Part shown: in pieces, positions 1 through 7,258 of the stretch
Numbering within the stretch: the first letter of the stretch is position 1
How the letters are laid out: each line of letters opens with the position of its first letter
Assembly: GCA_937960795.1 (NCBI GenBank)
Contig: CALGPA010000091.1
Location: forward strand, 1-31,887
Reading direction: 5' to 3'
DNA: 31,887 bases
DNA from: an uncultured bacterium
Lineage (GTDB): Bacteria > Cloacimonadota > Cloacimonadia > Cloacimonadales > Cloacimonadaceae
Made by a program: the position numbers and the translations under genes
Notes under the pieces: generated by a model
Database searches by the model: none
What the model saw: the letters and a program-made list of their open reading frames with translations, nothing else
Told to the model about the DNA's origin: nothing

Positions 1-22
1 TACTAATCAAATAGGAGGTATA

Positions 23-130
23 ATGAAAAGGCAAGTTCTTTTCGCTTTATCAATTGCTTTATGTGGTTTCAGAATGTTTAGACCCCACTCAACCAGTGTG
101 TCTTTAGTGAAGGCCAATAATGCTCCCTAA
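23..130 (+). pseudogene. Truncated signal-peptide ORF (35 aa), likely remnant of a secreted protein gene
   Basis: A strong Shine-Dalgarno AGGAGGT at 13-19 lies 3 nt before an ATG at 23. The ORF opens with a typical Sec signal peptide (MKRQVLFALSIALCGF: two basic residues, then a hydrophobic run) and then stops after 35 codons with no mature domain. The residues after the signal are not protein-like, and no continuation is obvious in another frame. The good ribosome site with an export signal but no cargo suggests the 5' end of a secreted-protein gene that lost its body by deletion or frameshift. A genuine small exported peptide is the alternative. The start is clear; the interpretation is tentative. 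Confidence 0.4.
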
Positions 131-376
131 TCGCTTGCGAGATATTGAAAAATCTTTATCTCCCCTGCTGTTAACAGTACTCAATCTGCAATGTGTGATT
201 GCACGCGAAACGGAGCCAGACATAGATCATATAAGGGCTTATCCTGCCTGCGGGATAAGGAGATATTTTGCACCTTGCCGGCTAAGCGCAATTCAACCTT
301 ATAAAGACAATCAGGTAGCGCATTCGAGCATAATGCGCTCATTGCTTTAGCTTGCACCACACAAAAGAAGAATTAA
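131..376. other. Intergenic stretch with two hairpins
   Basis: This stretch has no convincing gene. It holds two perfect inverted repeats. The first has a 7-bp stem, CTTATCC at 238-244 with GGATAAG at 253-259. The second has an 8-bp stem, AGCGCATT at 317-324 with AATGCGCT at 332-339, and a 7-nt loop. Neither is followed by a T tract, so they are not standard terminators. The second sits about 40 nt before the next start codon and could be a 5'-leader structure. A weak promoter-like TATAAA is near 300. Confidence 0.35.
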
Positions 377-3073
377 ATGTTTCACAAAGCAATGCATTCA
401 AAAGTATCAATCGACTCTACCAATGTCATGAGAAGTGAACGGTCAAATCAAGCATTTTCTAGAAGGATTCTACCAATCATCCTCGTAATACTGTTTCTGT
501 TTTGCGGATCCAGGGCATGGTCGGAGCATATTTTTGTGCACGAGATCACTGTTGATCCATCTTTACCTAACGCTTATCCTCATAACACCAATACTATTGG
601 ACAGGCAATTTATTGGGCTTACAACAACGATATTGGAAACACCATAGTCCGGATAGCAGCAGGTGATTTTCCTTCATTTGTAGCCACCCCTACCAATAAA
701 GCAAATCGTGTAGTAAAAGTAATGGGAACAATGGCTTCCGGGCAGTACATGACCACGATATCCGGGTCCACAACGCACCAGGCATTAGTACACATCAGAG
801 AATCTCAGCAAAGCCCTGGATCTACTCTCATAATAGAGGATTTGTGTATTCAGGGAAGTCCTGGCGGTATTAGGGTTTTTGATGATGGATATCCATTCAA
901 TACTGATATATCCATAAACCGCTGTAAGTTCGTGAATAATACAGGATGGTCAATCAAGTCCACTGTGCCAATCAGTATCACCAATTGCATTTTTGAACCA
1001 AATCAAAACTATGCTGCCTGTGAAGGAGCCATCCTGTTAGACGGCTACGATGAAAGCGCTGCATCGACGATCGCCACAATCAAAGGCAACACCTTTAGTG
1101 GACAATACTACGGGAATATTGTCAAATTAGGTGAATATGCGGGAGTGCCTACCTTTCATTACCTGCACGCTGTCGATGTTATTGACAACAAGTTTGACGC
1201 CAAATATGCCAGCAATGGCCAAAGCAATTGGCGTCCCGGAGCCATCCAGGTAGCAGGAGTACAAGCCGTAAATATCGTTGGCAACCTATTTAGAATCAGG
1301 ACAAACACCAACCCAGGTGACTTGTTTCAGCTTCGAATCTACAGTCCTTATTACCCGGATAATCCTGTGGGAACAAACAAACTGAATGTGATCAACAACA
1401 CCTTCATTACTGGCGGAACAGACAACAATGTTTCAGCCATGGGAATTGACAAGAGATTCTATACGGTATCGATATTGAACAATGTGATCAGCAACCTGAA
1501 TGGTGCCGGGATCCAGTTCTTTAGCGACAACCTTGCCGATTACTCCTATCAAGTGCAGAATAATCTGATCTACAACTGCGTGAGCGACATCATAAACGCC
1601 GGCACTGGCAGCGGCTGGACTGTGACTGGGCAAATCAATAGCGATCCTCTCTTGGATAGCAACAATAAACCGATAATGAACAGCACTGTAAGATCTCCCT
1701 GTATAGATGCCGGTCATCGTGATACTGATGGAGATGGAATCCCTTGGGGCTCGACTGCCGGGTATCTAACGGGTGATCCTGATGATGCCGATCCGGATGG
1801 GACACCTTTGGACATTGGAGCCCGTCGTGCCAATCTGCATCAGTTTGAGGATTATATTATACCTGCAGGCGGAGCCATCAAATGGATGAGCTATCCTGTT
1901 GTCAACAATCTCACCATTGGTCAAAATCTTGGTGGAGCTTTCTTTGCACCAATTCTGCATCCTTCTAAACTGGATTGGGTGCAGTGGAAGGAGGGGAACA
2001 ATGAGAAAACGACCATGGCATTCACAGGGAATCAATTGTATAATTACACTGCTGAGGTTAAAAGCGTTTTGGGCTACAAGGTGAAGCTTCAGGATGATGT
2101 CAGCCAGTCAATTCCCTTGCCAACTCCGGGATTCCTGGCCCCTGCCAATACCCAGATCCAGCTCTTCAGATATCTGTCCGGCACTACCATTCCCAATGAA
2201 AACTGGATCGGATATTTCCACCGTAGCAGTGCCCATCCTTTGGACGCATTTGCCCAAGTATTGGATCATGTTACTTCTATCCGGACTCAATACTGGAGCA
2301 TGGTAAGAGATCCCAAGACGGGCGGGTGGGCCATATCCTCCGGCAATCTCACTCTGAATTATGGGGACATGGTGATAGTAACCGTGAATCAGGATTGTAG
2401 CTTCCAGTGGAACTATTCGATACCGGTGGACCCCAAAGTAAGAGCCATGGCTACAGCATTCACTTTTGAGGAGAAGGCGGATTACACCCCAATGTATGTA
2501 GATATGAGCAATCTTCAGGATTTACCCACTGAGCTTGGTATCTACGTGGATGGGGAGTGCAAAGGTGCCGTAGTAGTGGAAGGTGATTTTACAGATATCT
2601 GTGTTTATCTGGAGGAAGATGAAATTCTCGATGAGCAAAACACTGAATTTGTGCTTTACTATGGCAGTAAAAGTGCAGTAAGTCAAAGAATGTCTTTTAT
2701 ACCTAATGCAGGAGAATTGGTAATGCAAACTGGATCTGGACTGACCTATTATACTATGCAACTATCAGATAAGTCTGAGATCGAAAGCATTAGTCCTGTT
2801 ACCCAATTGCAGCAGAACTACCCCAATCCCTTCAACCCCACTACCACCATTGCTTATAACCTGGCAAGCGACGGAATGGCAACCCTGGAAGTCTATAACA
2901 TCAAGGGACAAAGAGTAACTACATTAGTAAATAAGCAACATAACGCTGGTTCCCACACGATAGTATGGGATGGCAAAGATGATTCCGGCCGTGCAGTGAG
3001 CAGCGGAATCTATTACTATCGCCTCAATACGGAAAACGGTAGCATCACTCATAAGATGCTGCTCTTGAAATAA
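377..3073 (+). CDS. Secreted right-handed beta-helix protein with C-terminal YPNPFNP sorting domain
   Basis: An 898-residue exported protein of unknown substrate. The N-terminus carries a basic stretch followed by a hydrophobic segment (ILPIILVILFLFCG). Starting at the in-frame ATG at 428 (residue 18) would give a more usual signal peptide, and the ribosome site for 377 is weak, so the start is uncertain. Residues of about 50-430 contain repeated short beta-strand and asparagine turns (for example FxxNxF and xIxNN patterns) typical of a pectin-lyase-like parallel beta-helix. An acidic DTDGDG loop and SPCIDAG motif follow, as seen at the end of many FCB-group beta-helix proteins. A beta-rich region covers about 500-800. 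From Y815 to the end the YPNPFNP motif, a VYNIKGQ strand and SGIYYYRL mark a FlgD-like/type A sorting domain. Such domains are cleaved and anchored by type IX secretion in Bacteroidetes; here that role is inferred. The base composition is more AT-rich than that of the genes after 6 kb. Confidence 0.88.
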   Translation: MFHKAMHSKVSIDSTNVMRSERSNQAFSRRILPIILVILFLFCGSRAWSEHIFVHEITVDPSLPNAYPHNTNTIGQAIYWAYNNDIGNTIVRIAAGDFPSFVATPTNKANRVVKVMGTMASGQYMTTISGSTTHQALVHIRESQQSPGSTLIIEDLCIQGSPGGIRVFDDGYPFNTDISINRCKFVNNTGWSIKSTVPISITNCIFEPNQNYAACEGAILLDGYDESAASTIATIKGNTFSGQYYGNIVKLGEYAGVPTFHYLHAVDVIDNKFDAKYASNGQSNWRPGAIQVAGVQAVNIVGNLFRIRTNTNPGDLFQLRIYSPYYPDNPVGTNKLNVINNTFITGGTDNNVSAMGIDKRFYTVSILNNVISNLNGAGIQFFSDNLADYSYQVQNNLIYNCVSDIINAGTGSGWTVTGQINSDPLLDSNNKPIMNSTVRSPCIDAGHRDTDGDGIPWGSTAGYLTGDPDDADPDGTPLDIGARRANLHQFEDYIIPAGGAIKWMSYPVVNNLTIGQNLGGAFFAPILHPSKLDWVQWKEGNNEKTTMAFTGNQLYNYTAEVKSVLGYKVKLQDDVSQSIPLPTPGFLAPANTQIQLFRYLSGTTIPNENWIGYFHRSSAHPLDAFAQVLDHVTSIRTQYWSMVRDPKTGGWAISSGNLTLNYGDMVIVTVNQDCSFQWNYSIPVDPKVRAMATAFTFEEKADYTPMYVDMSNLQDLPTELGIYVDGECKGAVVVEGDFTDICVYLEEDEILDEQNTEFVLYYGSKSAVSQRMSFIPNAGELVMQTGSGLTYYTMQLSDKSEIESISPVTQLQQNYPNPFNPTTTIAYNLASDGMATLEVYNIKGQRVTTLVNKQHNAGSHTIVWDGKDDSGRAVSSGIYYYRLNTENGSITHKMLLLK

Positions 3074-3081
3074 CCTACCTG

Positions 3082-3108
3082 GCAGGGAGGGAGCACATCC
3101 CTCCCTGC
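3082..3108 (+). terminator. Strong hairpin between the two beta-helix genes
   Basis: A perfect 10-bp stem (GCAGGGAGGG with CCCTCCCTGC) and a 7-nt loop start 8 nt after the stop codon of the first beta-helix gene. No T tract follows, only an AT-rich segment, and the ribosome site of the next gene is 10 nt downstream. It could be a weak terminator, or a 3'-end stabiliser or processing site that separates expression of two co-transcribed genes. Confidence 0.5.
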
Positions 3109-3129
3109 ATAATTAAACAGGAGTCACGC

Positions 3130-5610
3130 ATGAAGTATTACTATTTACGGCTCTCGCTAATAGCGCTTATGTATAGCCTGCTTGTATCAATATCCGCAAC
3201 GTCGGTCACGCATATCGTCAAGCAGGATGGTAGTGGAGATTTCAGTCGCATTCAGCCTGCCATCGAGGCTGCAAACAACGGGGATACCATCCTGGTTTAT
3301 CCCGGTGTGTATGTGGAAAATGTGTATTTTAACGGCAAAGCGCTCACCGTGAACAGTCTGGAAGGGCTGGAGGGTGATCGCTCTTATGTGCAAAGCACGA
3401 TCATCGATGGGAATCGGACAAACCCCTGCGTATCCTTTATCAATGGGAATCTCGAGGCTACACTCCGGGGATTTACCCTGCGCAATGGCATGGGCTCCTT
3501 TATTGGCGGTGAAGAACTCGAAGCTTGGGGAGGGGGAGTCTTTATGGCTCAATCTGGCAGGGTGAACCTGACCAATTGTGATATCACGAATAATGTGGCA
3601 GCACTAGGGGCTGGTGTTTATAGCTATGGTGGTCCCCTGTATTTGAGTGGAGTAAACATATTTGAGAATCAGAGTGTTTACAGTGGAGGAGGACTGTTAA
3701 TATCTGCAGATTATGAACAGAATACTTCGATCACTTTCGATCCTGATAACTTGTGTTCCATCTACTCGAATTACGGAAGTAGTCCGGTGGATATCGTTAT
3801 TGTTCAGATGTTATCTGACGTGGAGATCAATCTTGATCTGTTTACTGTTGCCCAGCCGACGGATTTCTATATTGGGCGGATTATGAATCATCTGGAATAT
3901 TTCGATTATACGGATACCATCAACATCCAGCGCGGCTTGCGCAGCGAAGTGAATCACGACCTGTATGTAAGCCCGACAGGAAATGATGCCAATAGCGGCC
4001 TGAGTCCAGACCAGGCGATGAAGTCCATCACCAAAGCTTTGCACCATATCAAGGCGGATAGTCTGGACATAAAAACGGTGCACGTCTTGCCCGGCATCTA
4101 TCGGGAAGCAGCAGATGGACAGATCTTTCCATTACCACTAAAAAGTAACGTGAATCTGATCGGAGCCGGATCCGAGCAGACCATTCTGATTGCTGATAGT
4201 GCTCGGCCCCCCATGGTAAGTAACATGATTGCAGGTCAAAAGTTAAGGAACATATCTCTTAGTGGGTTTACCCTGCTGTCCGAGAACGAGGACCGGAACT
4301 TTCCCATCGTGCTGTTTAAGAGATCGACCAACCTAAAAGTAAATGATATTGTGATCCGGGATATGAAAGTAATTGATTGGGGAGCCTTTAATGTGATGGA
4401 TTGGAACTCCTCTGAGATTGATTCTCTGGTGCTGGAGAATATCACCACGGAAGAGATTGCCTTTTACGCGATGAACATCGAATCCGGGAGCATCAGCAAT
4501 TGTCGCTTTGAGAACATTAACTCCCAATATATAACCGATGATCCGGTTATGGGCGGCAGGGCTATGATTGATATCTGGTTTTCCGGAACTCTTAGCATGG
4601 ACAACTGCGAGTTCCGTGATCTCTCGGTTGTGAACGATCAACCAATATTTCATGTTTCGAACAAAAGCTACTATATCGGTGAGCAATCAGAGGTAAACAT
4701 AACTAACTGCCTTTTTACAGGACTTAGGACAAATGCTCAAAGGCCGATTGCCTTCTTCACAGAAGATCTAGGCACATACAAGGTCTCGAACTGCACTTTC
4801 TATGATAATTATGGGGCTTATGCCGCAGTGGCCATCAGTGGGCACATGAGCATGCGTAACAACATCTTTTTCAATCCCGATGCGCCCAAAGAGATCCACA
4901 TGTATCAAGTGCCTCCGGCAGAATTGTACTACAGTAGGCTGGATTTTGATTACAATCTGATTCGCGGAGGCTATAGCAGCATCAATAAGCCCGGCCATCT
5001 GAGCGTGCTGATATGGGGAGAACACAATCTAAATCAGGAACCCGGCTTTATGAGTACCGAGCTATCGGATCCCTTCTTTTTGCATCTAAGTCCTGAATCT
5101 CCATGCATAGATGCGGGAACTCCTGATATCTCTGAACTGGGCTTGCCACCTTATGACTTGGGCGGAAACTGGCGGGTATGGAACGGCAGGATAGATATGG
5201 GAGTTTATGAATATGACTCCCAACCCTGGGTCTCAAACGATGATCCCGCCTTGCCGCCGCCTCCGGAAGGATTTCGGATATCTGCCTATCCCAATCCACT
5301 GCTAAATACCAGTCGGGCCGCAGGAGTCTTTATCGAGTTCACCTTGCCCAAGAAACCTGAGGCGCATCCTGTGATCGAGATCTTCAACATCCGGGGACAG
5401 AAGGTGAAGACAATCCGTTTGACTGAAAGCTACAATAGCATTGTGCACAAAGCCGGACTTTCGCATGATGTGAAACAAAGCGGTGAGTTCTATTCCACCG
5501 TTTGGAATGGCAGGGATGACAACAATAGACCACTTGCGTCAGGGATCTATGTAGTGAAGGTAAGTTCATGCACAGTGATGAGCACCAGAAAGATAAGTAT
5601 CATCAAGTAG
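3130..5610 (+). CDS. Secreted two-module beta-helix protein with C-terminal sorting domain
   Basis: An 826-residue exported protein. The ATG has a good ribosome site (AGGAG) and opens a signal peptide (hydrophobic LSLIALMYSLLVSISA). Two beta-helix modules are visible. The first starts at about residue 28 with HIVKQDGSGDFSRIQPAIEA and GDTILVYPGVY, the entry signature of pectin-lyase-like helices. The second starts at about 277 with LYVSPTGNDANSGLSPDQA, the DUF1565-type opening, and its body runs to about 680 (SPCIDAGTP). A proline linker (PPPPEG) precedes the C-terminal domain beginning YPNPLLN at 720 and ending SGIYVVKVSS with a basic ISIIK tail. This sorting domain differs from the YPNPFNP form of its neighbour. 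Gene order and shared architecture suggest both belong to one surface-protein family. No catalytic triad could be assigned, so it may be structural or carbohydrate-binding. Confidence 0.87.
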   Translation: MKYYYLRLSLIALMYSLLVSISATSVTHIVKQDGSGDFSRIQPAIEAANNGDTILVYPGVYVENVYFNGKALTVNSLEGLEGDRSYVQSTIIDGNRTNPCVSFINGNLEATLRGFTLRNGMGSFIGGEELEAWGGGVFMAQSGRVNLTNCDITNNVAALGAGVYSYGGPLYLSGVNIFENQSVYSGGGLLISADYEQNTSITFDPDNLCSIYSNYGSSPVDIVIVQMLSDVEINLDLFTVAQPTDFYIGRIMNHLEYFDYTDTINIQRGLRSEVNHDLYVSPTGNDANSGLSPDQAMKSITKALHHIKADSLDIKTVHVLPGIYREAADGQIFPLPLKSNVNLIGAGSEQTILIADSARPPMVSNMIAGQKLRNISLSGFTLLSENEDRNFPIVLFKRSTNLKVNDIVIRDMKVIDWGAFNVMDWNSSEIDSLVLENITTEEIAFYAMNIESGSISNCRFENINSQYITDDPVMGGRAMIDIWFSGTLSMDNCEFRDLSVVNDQPIFHVSNKSYYIGEQSEVNITNCLFTGLRTNAQRPIAFFTEDLGTYKVSNCTFYDNYGAYAAVAISGHMSMRNNIFFNPDAPKEIHMYQVPPAELYYSRLDFDYNLIRGGYSSINKPGHLSVLIWGEHNLNQEPGFMSTELSDPFFLHLSPESPCIDAGTPDISELGLPPYDLGGNWRVWNGRIDMGVYEYDSQPWVSNDDPALPPPPEGFRISAYPNPLLNTSRAAGVFIEFTLPKKPEAHPVIEIFNIRGQKVKTIRLTESYNSIVHKAGLSHDVKQSGEFYSTVWNGRDDNNRPLASGIYVVKVSSCTVMSTRKISIIK

Positions 5611-5851
5611 TGAGTCCGCTACTGATGCACTCGAACAGATTATCTATACGCCTGATTCTGTGTGATATGGGAGGCAGGTTGTTGTCTTGTGCCCACCGAT
5701 CAAAGTCGGCAAGGATACGTGCTTGACCGTAGGTGGTTTCACAGGCTGCTCTGGCTTTTACTATGTAGATTCGATCCAATTCTTGATAGGCATCATAGTA
5801 GTATCTGAAGAACTTGAAACTACCGGGGGATACAGATGTCCTTGCAGACAA
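5603..5851 (-). CDS. Unrecognised minus-strand ORF (82 aa), possible gene remnant
   Basis: An 82-codon frame on the minus strand starts at TTG (an ATG is lacking) and overlaps the end of the preceding + strand gene tail-to-tail by 8 bp. The translation is rich in Tyr, Arg, Asp and aromatics and looks helical (ARILADFDRWAQDNNL), which is more protein-like than most shadow frames. I do not recognise a family, and there is no obvious ribosome site. It may be the 3' end of a gene whose 5' half was lost, with the repeat cluster at 5884-6000 now occupying its upstream side. A chance ORF is also possible. Confidence 0.25.
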   Translation of the reverse strand: MSARTSVSPGSFKFFRYYYDAYQELDRIYIVKARAACETTYGQARILADFDRWAQDNNLPPISHRIRRIDNLFECISSGLTT

Positions 5852-5864
5852 GGGCTACTCCTAA
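5802..5864 (+). pseudogene. Possible transposase scrap with a VLADKGYS motif
   Basis: In one + strand frame, bounded by stops at 5799 and 5862, a 20-residue stretch ends in DVLADKGYS. The ADKGY string resembles the motif around the second catalytic Asp of IS4/IS5-type DDE transposases. Nothing recognisable lies on either side in this frame, no terminal inverted repeats were found, and the same bases are read in the minus-strand ORF. This is suggestive only and could be coincidence. Confidence 0.15.
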
Positions 5865-5883
5865 TACCACAATCCCCTTTAAT

Positions 5884-6000
5884 GTAGGAGTGGTTTTAAG
5901 CCACCCATCCGGGTTGGTGGCTAGGGCTTTAGCCCTTAACGGCGAAATGTTCAACCTGCAACCTTGTGATCAGGCTAGCCGACTCCGGGCTTGCCCGGGA
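5884..6000. repeat. REP-like cluster of short hairpins
   Basis: Several short inverted repeats sit in tandem: GTGG...CCAC (5890-5904, with a U-rich centre), CCACC...GGTGG (5901-5920), AGGGCT-TT-AGCCCT (5923-5936) and CCGGGC-TT-GCCCGG (5985-5998). The first starts with GTAGGAG and the later stems share the form G-rich arm, TT centre, C-rich arm. Such phrases are typical of dispersed intergenic palindromes. A related hairpin (CGGCT-TGT-AGCCG) occurs at 31572-31584. There is no coding potential. Confidence 0.45.
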
Positions 6001-6085
6001 ATCTTTTTCTTGACTTACGAGCTTAAGCCGGATAACTTGTCTTTCTGTGTGACAAACGATGATGAATGAGGGATAGGGAGCCTAG

Positions 6086-7258
6086 ATGAGCGAAAAATAT
6101 ATATGGATAGTTGTGCCGATCATCCTGATAGTCGGTGTTTGGATAGTCTTCGTCAGAAACACCACTACTGAGCCTGGATCTGGGCGTATTGGAGCAGCCA
6201 AAGTGGCTGTTGAGACAGACTTTATCCAGAGAATGGATCTGACCGAGACAGCTTCTTTTTCGGGCACCATTTTGCCCAGAAGCAGCTACCAAGTAGCTAC
6301 AAAGATTTCTGGCCAGCTGAGACGATTACATGTGGATGTGGCTCAGAGAGTCAGTAAAAATGAGATCTTGGCAGAGCTGGATGACAGATTGATCCTTCGT
6401 GAGCTTGAGCGCGCTGAAGCAGCTGTGGAAGTGGCGAGAGCCACTAAAAATCAGAGCGAGCATGTCTTGGCGATGGCGGTCGAAGATCTTCAGCGTTATT
6501 CCACGTTGTTTGAACAGAACTATGTTTCTCAGGCTGAACTCAATGAAGCTCAAACCCGCTATAGAAATGAGCGGATGAGGGATGAGATAGCCTCAGCAAA
6601 TCTGCGAAGCGCTATAGCTGCCTATAATTCAGCTGAGCTTCAATTGTCGTTTACCAAGATTCGAGCTGAATGGGAGGGTGATGCCGGGCACAGAGTGATC
6701 GGCGAGCGTTTTGTGGATGAGGGAAGCCAAGTGTCTGCCGGCAGCCCACTTTTTAGTCTGATGGATCTGGAGCATGTGATAGTACGCATCAATGTCATAG
6801 AAAGGGACTACAATCGCCTGCGCCCCGGTCAATCCGCTCGTATCAGTGTTGATTCATTTGCCGGGGAGACATTTGAAGGCAAGGTGCTCAGGGTAGCCCC
6901 GCTGCTCAGTGAGAGCACCCGGCAAGCCGCGGTGGAGATTCAAATTCCGAATCCAAACTATCTCCTGAAGCCAGGGATGTTTGCGCGTGTCGAGATAGAC
7001 TATCAAAGCGTAGATGATGTCTCTGCTGTTCCTCAGAAAGCTATGGCCAAGCGGGATGGTAGAGATGGGCTGTGGCTGGTGGAGCCCGAAAACCGCGCTG
7101 CCAGATTTGTGGAAGTGGATTTTGGGATTCACTCAAAAGATTACGTTCAGATCATGGATCCTGATCTGGAGGGCGAAGTGGTGACTTTGGGTCATGATCT
7201 TTTGCAGGATGGGAGGATTGTGAGCGAGATCGAGCTATCAGAAGAAGGCTCCCGATGA
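6086..7258 (+). CDS. RND efflux periplasmic adaptor (membrane fusion protein)
   Basis: A 390-residue HlyD/AcrA-family adaptor that links an inner-membrane RND pump to an outer-membrane channel. An N-terminal membrane anchor (about residues 6-23) is followed by the first half of the lipoyl/barrel-sandwich domain (about 68-100, with ISGQLRRLHVDVAQRVSKNE). A coiled-coil alpha-hairpin covers about 105-187 with frequent Ala, Glu and Arg. The second lipoyl half (VDEGSQVSAGSPLFSLMDLE) lies near 210-229, then a beta-barrel and membrane-proximal domain. The ribosome site (ATAGGGAG) is well placed. The last codons overlap the pump gene by 4 bp (ATGA), showing translational coupling. Possible -35/-10 elements (TTGACT at 6010, GATAAC near 6031) are weak because the spacing is 15 nt. 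The substrate cannot be predicted. Confidence 0.93.
   Translation: MSEKYIWIVVPIILIVGVWIVFVRNTTTEPGSGRIGAAKVAVETDFIQRMDLTETASFSGTILPRSSYQVATKISGQLRRLHVDVAQRVSKNEILAELDDRLILRELERAEAAVEVARATKNQSEHVLAMAVEDLQRYSTLFEQNYVSQAELNEAQTRYRNERMRDEIASANLRSAIAAYNSAELQLSFTKIRAEWEGDAGHRVIGERFVDEGSQVSAGSPLFSLMDLEHVIVRINVIERDYNRLRPGQSARISVDSFAGETFEGKVLRVAPLLSESTRQAAVEIQIPNPNYLLKPGMFARVEIDYQSVDDVSAVPQKAMAKRDGRDGLWLVEPENRAARFVEVDFGIHSKDYVQIMDPDLEGEVVTLGHDLLQDGRIVSEIELSEEGSR

Noticed and set aside
120..350. Plus-strand ORF of 76 codons before the first beta-helix gene
   Set aside because: There is no ribosome site, the composition is unlike the neighbouring proteins, and it runs through two hairpins; more likely non-coding.
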